13,487 bases of DNA, taken from NCBI GenBank assembly GCA_017545325.1, contig JAFWOX010000075.1:1-13487 (forward strand), in the 5' to 3' direction. Each line of letters begins with the position of its first letter. Position 1 is the first letter of the stretch. Source of the DNA: Oscillospiraceae bacterium (GTDB lineage Bacteria; Bacillota_A; Clostridia; Oscillospirales; Oscillospiraceae). Made by a program: the position numbers and the translations under genes. The notes under the pieces are model-generated. The model had not been told where the DNA came from, made no database searches, and saw only the letters and a program-made list of their open reading frames with translations. This document shows, piece after piece, positions 13,295 through 13,487 of this stretch.

Positions 13295-13487
13295 TCATTC
13301 CGCCGCAAGTTCTCCGTCCTTCATGCGCAGGACCAGGTCGGCCGCTTCTGCTACCTCCGGGTCGTGGGTCACCACGATAACGCAGCGGCCCTCCTCATGG
13401 GCCAGGCGGCGGAGGATCTCCATGACGATCTTCGTATTCTCCCCGTCCAGGTTGCCGGTGGGTTCGTCCGCCAGGAGGACAGGGGCC
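13295..13487 (-). CDS. ABC transporter ATP-binding protein (MacB/LolD-type), C-terminal fragment cut by window edge
   Basis: The last 63 residues of an ABC ATPase, with the start beyond the right edge. Walker B and D-loop read VLLADEPTGNLD, a form characteristic of the MacB/LolD/FtsE-type subfamily. The H-loop is VIVVTHDPEVAEAAD, and the protein ends DGELAAE. Such ATPases work with FtsX/MacB-like permeases in peptide sensing, antimicrobial resistance or lipoprotein transport. No partner gene follows its stop, so any permease must lie upstream, outside the window. Confidence 0.92.
   Translation of the reverse strand, partial: APVLLADEPTGNLDGENTKIVMEILRRLAHEEGRCVIVVTHDPEVAEAADLVLRMKDGELAAE

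Noticed and set aside
1..13487. CRISPR array, transposon, prophage or defence system
   Set aside because: No regularly spaced repeats, transposase, integrase or terminal inverted repeats were seen; gene content is housekeeping and transport.

Overview
The window looks like a chromosomal stretch from a GC-rich member of the Clostridia, probably an Oscillospiraceae-type gut bacterium. The evidence is a SAM-I riboswitch, strong AGGAGG-type ribosome binding sites, consensus sigma-A promoters, frequent 4-base ATGA stop/start overlaps, a DUF4179-like anti-sigma protein, and high GC (roughly 60-65% by eye). The genus is an inference, since there is no rRNA or other phylogenetic marker. I see no mobile element, CRISPR array, tRNA or rRNA gene.

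Layout. Positions 1-2350 (minus strand) hold an S-adenosylmethionine cycle operon: promoter, SAM-I riboswitch with terminator, ahcY, then metK, which runs off the left edge. Positions 2319-6993 (plus strand) hold a metal-uptake operon: a Fur-family regulator, a metal-binding lipoprotein (ZnuA-like), its ATPase (ZnuC-like) and permease (ZnuB-like). It continues through ATGA overlaps into an ABC-2 type pair, a BcrA-like ATPase with degraded catalytic motifs and a six-helix permease. The SAM promoter and the metal promoter stand back to back with only 7 bp between their -35 boxes, and a Fur-type inverted repeat lies just downstream of the metal promoter. Positions 7012-8987 (minus strand) hold an ECF sigma factor and a membrane-anchored DUF4179-like anti-sigma protein, overlapping by ATGA. 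Positions 9288-13279 (plus strand) hold a promoter, an alanine-racemase-like protein lacking every expected catalytic residue, mutL (ATGA overlap), and a calcineurin-like metallophosphoesterase. Positions 13295-13487 (minus strand) hold the 3' end of a MacB/LolD-type ABC ATPase gene.

How it works together. MetK makes SAM and AhcY clears the S-adenosylhomocysteine left by methylation; the SAM-I riboswitch should switch both genes off when SAM is plentiful. The Fur-family protein probably represses its own metal-import operon when metal is replete. The sigma/anti-sigma pair is a self-contained envelope-signalling module with an unknown signal. MutL carries the endonuclease and clamp-binding motifs expected in bacteria without MutH.

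The two observations most worth following are the catalytically dead alanine-racemase paralogue translationally coupled to mutL, and the ABC ATPase with altered Walker A, signature and H-loop residues at the end of the zinc-type operon.
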